A stretch of 64,000 nucleotides of DNA, taken from positions 187,921,189 to 187,985,188 of the forward strand of contig CM042697.1 in assembly GCA_023614405.1 (NCBI GenBank), in the 5' to 3' direction. Numbering within the stretch: position 1 is the stretch's first letter; every line of letters starts with the position of its first letter. Source of the stretch: Avena insularis (Eukaryota; Streptophyta; Magnoliopsida; Poales; Poaceae). The position numbers and the translations under genes were made by a program. Positions 60,481 through 64,000 of the stretch are shown one piece after another. The notes beneath the pieces are model-generated. The model ran no database searches, was not told the DNA's origin, and saw only the letters and a list, made by a program, of their open reading frames with translations.

Positions 60481-60927
60481 TCACAACTCTCTCTCATATG
60501 CTAAGTCTATGATATCTTCCCTTAGATGTTTTATGGCGGTCTCTAAGTCTTGGGTATGCTTCTTCTTCTTCTCTCTAAGGTCATTTTGAGTGTTGAGCAT
60601 TCTACACTTAAGTCTTTCTCCAAACTCCTTGATAGTATTCCAAGCTGCATTCCTTGTAGAGTCAAATAATGACATATGCATTTCGGAGTTGGTAACCATG
60701 CAGAATATCGACTCATCGTGGTTATCCTCCTTGTTTTTATACAAGTGGAGTTGTACCCACCAATATTCTTCTCCTTCATCCATCATTGGAAATCCTTTGT
60801 ACACGGCTTCACCATGTATCCCCAAGCTAACCATGAGGTTTTTGAGTGCCTTGGGAAACTCCGTTTCACATTCTAAGGTCATGGTCATGAGTGGTCCCTT
60901 CCTGACGGATTCGTTGATGGCGGCCAT
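60481..60927 (-). CDS. Element C first extra ORF, unknown function
   Basis: 148 codons without a break, ATG directly after ACTTGTAG. Sequence features: NESVRKGPLMTMTLECETEFPKALK (in part), GIHGEAVYKGFPMMDEGEEYWWVQLHLY, then a Lys/Glu-rich coiled coil (REKKKKHTQDLETAIKHLREDI). It has a homologue only in D, where about 39 codons are deleted. It ends LAYEREL, shorter than the D copy, so it may be 3'-truncated by a nonsense change. No known family is recognised. 60928-61071 is leader DNA. Confidence 0.55.
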   Translation of the reverse strand: MAAINESVRKGPLMTMTLECETEFPKALKNLMVSLGIHGEAVYKGFPMMDEGEEYWWVQLHLYKNKEDNHDESIFCMVTNSEMHMSLFDSTRNAAWNTIKEFGERLKCRMLNTQNDLREKKKKHTQDLETAIKHLREDIIDLAYEREL

Positions 60928-61071
60928 CTACAAGTAGAGATGATAAAGAACATTAGGACAGATTTACGAGATGAAAAGGGACAAGTGTTGAATTTTGCAA
61001 AGGGTTGCATTTTTTCCTAGTGGTTTCCTTAGTATAATCCATCTTAGGGTCATAATCCTACATGCAACACA

Positions 61072-61085
61072 GTGCTTTGATACCA
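61072..61085 (-). other. Primer-binding site, tRNA-Met type (C)
   Basis: TGGTATCAAAGCAC on the - strand, two bases from the LTR edge at 61088; the same variant as in N1. Confidence 0.85.
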
Positions 61086-61087
61086 TC

Positions 61088-61136
61088 TGTAGGACCTCAC
61101 CATTTAAGGTAAAGGCCCCTGTGATTTCAGTGCTAG
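61088..61136 (-). repeat. Element C 5' LTR, terminal 49 bp
   Basis: Starts TGTAGGACCTCACC on the + strand, so the LTR ends ..GGTCCTACA on the - strand. It resembles the D LTR end (GTAAAGATCC.., CCTGTGATT..GTGCTAGT) but is distinct. It is cut by the Cassandra insertion after GCTAG at 61132-61136. Confidence 0.7.
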
Positions 61137-61172
61137 TGTCAGATCCAAGCACATGACTTAACATGATTTATA

Positions 61173-61300
61173 GGATACTCATACCAAAAAGTTGCAACTT
61201 ATTTTCCGGAAGCTCATTCGAAAAGAACTCTAAGGTTAAGCATGCTTTGCCTAGAGCAATTCTAGGATGGGTGACCGACAGGGAAGTGGGTAACCGGGTG
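61173..61300 (+). repeat. 5S rRNA-like segment in Cassandra 5' LTR
   Basis: Contains CATACCA, GAACTC, then GGTTAAGCATGCTT (box A region) and AGGATGGGTGACC (box C region), followed by GGGAAGT, all in the order and spacing of plant 5S rRNA. It is too divergent to be a functional rRNA gene, but the internal pol III promoter elements are recognisable. Confidence 0.8.
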
Positions 61301-61403
61301 CGCATGAGTGAGGACAAATGCGCAAAAAGGACTAGTGTTGGTCTGTGGGGCTAGTCTAGATATCCTATTAAGCTACCAAGAGTGACACCCCCCGGACACA
61401 GTG

Positions 61404-63432
61404 TGTAGCACCCCGGGGAAATCCACTAATAGAAAATCGCATGTTGTTTATATTTTGTGCATCATCATGACATCATGCATAAATTCCGCATAAAACTATT
61501 CTTAAAAAGCCCTATTTTATTTTCTACAAATATCCTCTCTCTATTTCAAATGTCAAACCCCGGGCTTGTTCGGAGTATTTTATTTATCTAAAAACCTATT
61601 TAAAAATGTTTTATTTTAAAAGAAAATAAATAAATAAAATAAAAACCTATTTTTTTCAGGTGAGGCAGCCCGACCCGTAGGCTAGGCCACCTACAACCCC
61701 GGCTGGCCCATCCCGTTTTTACCAAACCCTATCTACCCGACCAAACCCTAGTTTCACCAAAACCTATGGAACACCTCTATCCCCCCACCCTATCGCCGCC
61801 AACCCGCGGACGCGCACCCCCACCCCGCGTTGACCAGCCCTTCCCAGTCCAACCACTCCCGACCGACCCAACCCCCACTCCCTTTCGCAACTGTTCCGCC
61901 TGGCCCACCACTCACGCGTCCCCTGCATTGTCGCTCCTGCCCTGCATCGACACAGCGGCAACTGCCCGCTCTCACGAGCACCTCCCTCTCTGGCGCGATC
62001 GTCTGCCGCCTCCTCCCCTCTTCCTCCCGTGCGCCGGCCATCGCCCTTCCCCGACCACCTCCCTCCGGAAATCGCCGTCTTGGCCTTCCTCTGCCTCGAC
62101 CTGGGCCACACGAGCTTCCCTCCTTTGTCCGCCTCCTTCCCCAATCCCCGCCGCCGCCACTAGTCCCATCTACTGGCGCCTCCTCCGGCCGTACCCTTCC
62201 AGTTCAAAGTCATGACCGCCTCGGCTGTCCTCGATTCCCTATTTTTCACCTCTCTTGTGCCTAGTCGTGCCCACGTCGCTGTCCTCCGCCCACTTGTCAC
62301 CGATCTGCGTTGCCTCGTTGCTCTCCCTCACTCATAGGTGCCATCGTCGTCGGCCGCAGACGTTCCGCCACCGTGCCCCTGCTTCACCGCGACACCGCCG
62401 GCCGGCTGCCCCTCTGCCTGATCCCCACCGTCGCCCCATGTCTGGTCGGGCCTCCTCTGCGCCTTCCTCTCCCTGCAACGGTCTCCCTGTCCCCTCTATA
62501 GTGCCGCCCAAGGTCACCGTCACATGCCTCTTCCCCGAACCGTTCGAGCTCCTCGTCGCTCGGCTCGCCACCGTCTCCCCAAGCAACGCTACTGCCCCGT
62601 CCCATCCAAGGCCACACAGGGGCTCCTCTACGACCTTTCCAAGCTACGTCCCAAGCACAACACACCTTGTGTTGGTTCACACATGTGTTCAGAGTTGTAC
62701 GAGTTGGTGGCCTTTCAAGAGCATTGATGGCCTTACTAGTACCTTGTGCTTCACATGTGTAACCGGCTCAAGGACTCCCTGATCATCCAATACACCAATA
62801 TGGATGCATTGGTTGGATGGACCAAGAGTGAGGCATCAACAAGATCTTCCAGACGCCAAGTTCTCCTTCACGGATCCGAAGCCGATCCTGGATCTGAAGA
62901 CAGATCACGTCGACCCGAAACCCCCAAGTTTGCCAAACCCCATGTGTGACCCCGATATGAACCCTATTTTCTAAATTGATATTCGACTTGTTGCATATAA
63001 AATTATCATGCTTGCATACATATCATGTGGTTTGGGGGTTTTCAGTCGATTCACCTCATAATTTAATATGGAGACCATATGCGATAAATCTAGTCTAATA
63101 TTGGTCCCATTTATATTTGTGTAGCGAACCGGTGCTATATTTTTCCTTGTTAAGACAACATTTAAATTGCGGGTATCTAAACAACTAGAACTATATATTT
63201 AATTGTCGGGACCCTGGTTCCCCTTAATATTGCCTAATTGCATCGCATTCTTTCCATGCCATACATCATACATGCATCATGCCCGATCTTTTACCGTAGT
63301 ATTAAATAGTGCATTCGGTGTTTCTTCTAGTGCTTTGCTTCTTCGTGGATTAGGCCGATGAGTTGATGCGAGTGCCGACCCGATCTTTGGATGAACCATT
63401 GCAATGTTTCTAGGCGAGCTGAGGGTGTTACA
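61404..63432 (+). mobile_element. Solo LTR (gypsy-like) inserted in Cassandra 5' LTR
   Basis: 2029 bp with inverted ends TGTAGCACCC / GGGTGTTACA and flanks CAGTG (61399-61403) and CGGTG (63433-63437), one mismatch. Removing it restores a Cassandra LTR of normal length. It has an AT-rich start, a GC-rich middle (61660-62660) with open frames on several strands but no domain, and an AT-rich end. No internal domain is present, so it is a solo LTR of unidentified family. Confidence 0.65.
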
Positions 63433-63454
63433 CGGTGGAAGGGGTGTTACAAAG

Positions 63455-63467
63455 TGGTATAAGAGCC
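63455..63467 (+). other. Primer-binding site, tRNA-Met type (Cassandra)
   Basis: TGGTATAAGAGCC, three bases after the LTR end; one change from TGGTATCAGAGCC. Confidence 0.75.
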
Positions 63468-63484
63468 GATCGTCGTGGTTAAAC

Positions 63485-63692
63485 GGGTGTGTGCGGGTTA
63501 GTGGCGGGACATGTGGAGCATGACGCGTGTGGCCTGGAGTGGACACGACATGGCATATGTGCCGGCACTGGACGCACATACGTGTGTTGGGTGTGTGCGG
63601 GTCAGTGGCGGGACATGTGGAGCATGGCGCGTGTGGCCCGGAGTGGACACGGCATGACACATGTGTCGGCACTGGACGCACATACGCGTGCC
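63485..63692 (+). repeat. 104-bp tandem duplication in Cassandra internal domain
   Basis: Two units begin GGGTGTGTGCGGGT at 63485 and 63589; both contain GGCGGGACATGTGGAGCATG and end ACGCACATACG. They differ at several bases, so the duplication is not recent. Antisense open frames across it are by-products of the repeat. Confidence 0.8.
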
Positions 63693-63793
63693 AAGAGAGG
63701 ACGTTCCTGGGGTGTGCTTGATCGATGAGGGCATCGATCTTCTATATGGTGGGTGTATGTGAGATCCAAGCACGTGACTTAATAGGATTTATA

Positions 63794-63921
63794 GGATACT
63801 CATACCAACAAGTTGCAACTTCTTTTCCGGAAGCTCATTCGAAAAGAACTCTAAGGTTAAGCATGCTTGGACTAGAGAAATTCTAGGATGGGTGACCGAC
63901 CGGGAAGTGGGTAACCAGGTG
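63794..63921 (+). repeat. 5S rRNA-like segment in Cassandra 3' LTR
   Basis: Second copy of the 61173-61300 segment, slightly closer to 5S rRNA (GTTAAGCATGCTTGG, AGGATGGGTGACC). The 3' LTR continues past the window end. Confidence 0.8.
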
Positions 63922-64000
63922 CGCATGAGTGAGGACAAAGTGCATATAAAATACTAGTATTGGTCTGTGGGGCCAGTCTAGATATCCTATTAAGCTACCA

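Larger units (their letters stand above)
32672..61136 (-). mobile_element. Element C: Del/Tekay-type chromovirus, truncated inside gag and split by D
   Basis: Own sequence is 32672-33703 and 60081-61136. Reading on the - strand: 5' LTR fragment (61136-61088), tRNA-Met primer site, first extra ORF, second extra ORF (split by D), gag N-terminus, then loss of everything downstream. Its LTR end resembles but differs from that of D, so the two are related families. The rest of its 5' LTR lies beyond the Cassandra insertion and outside the window. Confidence 0.8.
61137..64000 (+). mobile_element. Cassandra-type TRIM with 5S-like LTRs, interrupted and running off the window
   Basis: 5' LTR is 61137-61403 plus 63433-63451 (about 280 bp once the nested solo LTR and one target copy are removed), TGTCAGATCC..GGTGTTACA. 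A tRNA-Met primer site follows at 63455, then a 306-bp internal domain (63452-63757). A second LTR starts TGTGAGATCC at 63758 and reaches the window end after 243 bp. LTR size, 5S rRNA similarity, primer type and absence of coding capacity all fit the known Cassandra TRIM family. Confidence 0.75.

Noticed and set aside
61173..61300. A functional 5S rRNA gene
   Set aside because: Only the box A, box C and a few other parts match; the 5' third and 3' end are diverged and it sits in a TRIM LTR.
61764..62782. Cluster of GC-rich frames that might be a host gene
   Set aside because: They lie wholly inside the solo LTR 61404-63432, overlap on both strands and contain no recognisable domain.
61137..63451. 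One LTR of 2.3 kb
   Set aside because: Inverted termini and near-matching 5-bp flanks at 61404/63432 are better explained by a solo LTR nested in a short Cassandra LTR.
63277..63773. - strand repetitive His/Thr-rich frames
   Set aside because: Antisense readings of the 104-bp tandem duplication and Cassandra interior.

Overview
The window is transposon-only plant DNA. It shows no host gene, tRNA or functional rRNA gene: essentially every base belongs to nested LTR retrotransposons of the Ty3/gypsy class. The mix points to a large-genome Pooideae grass such as a Triticeae species or oat. That is an inference from the element families: an Athila-like element with a tRNA-Asp primer site, Del/Tekay chromoviruses with 3-4 kb LTRs, and a Cassandra TRIM. 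No species can be named from the sequence alone.

Left half, + strand. Positions 1-518 are unidentified repeat. Element A (519 to about 32671) is an Athila-like element without reverse transcriptase. Its 5' LTR (519-3214) carries a solo LTR (797-1953, CCAGA duplication). Its gag is split at 3653/15630 by element N1 (3654-15629, Tekay). Its downstream non-coding part is split by element B (17872-30198, Tekay, AGCTC duplication). A resumes at 30204 with a small second ORF and about 1.9 kb of non-coding DNA, then stops without a 3' LTR at a (TTG)n tract near 32672.

Right half, - strand. Element C (about 32672 to 61136) is a Tekay-type element cut off inside gag. Its upstream ORF is split by element D (33704-60080, AAATC/ATATC). 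D is split by element E (43053-56974, AAGAC). C's 5' LTR is interrupted after 49 bp by a Cassandra-type TRIM (61137 to beyond 64000) with 5S-rRNA-like LTR sequence. The 5' LTR of that TRIM holds a solo LTR (61404-63432).

Working parts. Each Tekay-type element has LTR, tRNA-Met primer site, one or two extra coiled-coil ORFs, gag with a zinc knuckle, protease, RT-RNase H, integrase with a C-terminal chromodomain-like segment, polypurine tract and LTR. All coding parts carry stops or frameshifts, so none looks autonomous.

Most interesting observation. The LTRs of all four Tekay families (N1, B, D, E) contain a short exon-like block of 54-87 bp. It is bounded by ..AG on the left and AAG|GCAAG on the right, is a multiple of 3 in length (one E copy has a 1-nt deletion), and enters and leaves in phase 1. 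In three families it encodes a Cys-rich peptide ending in Gln. In addition, 10 of 11 inspected start codons of gag and the extra ORFs follow directly after AG in a splice-acceptor-like context. Together these suggest that subgenomic mRNAs are made by splicing from inside the LTR to the front of each ORF, which would remove the primer-binding site. This is read by eye and untested.
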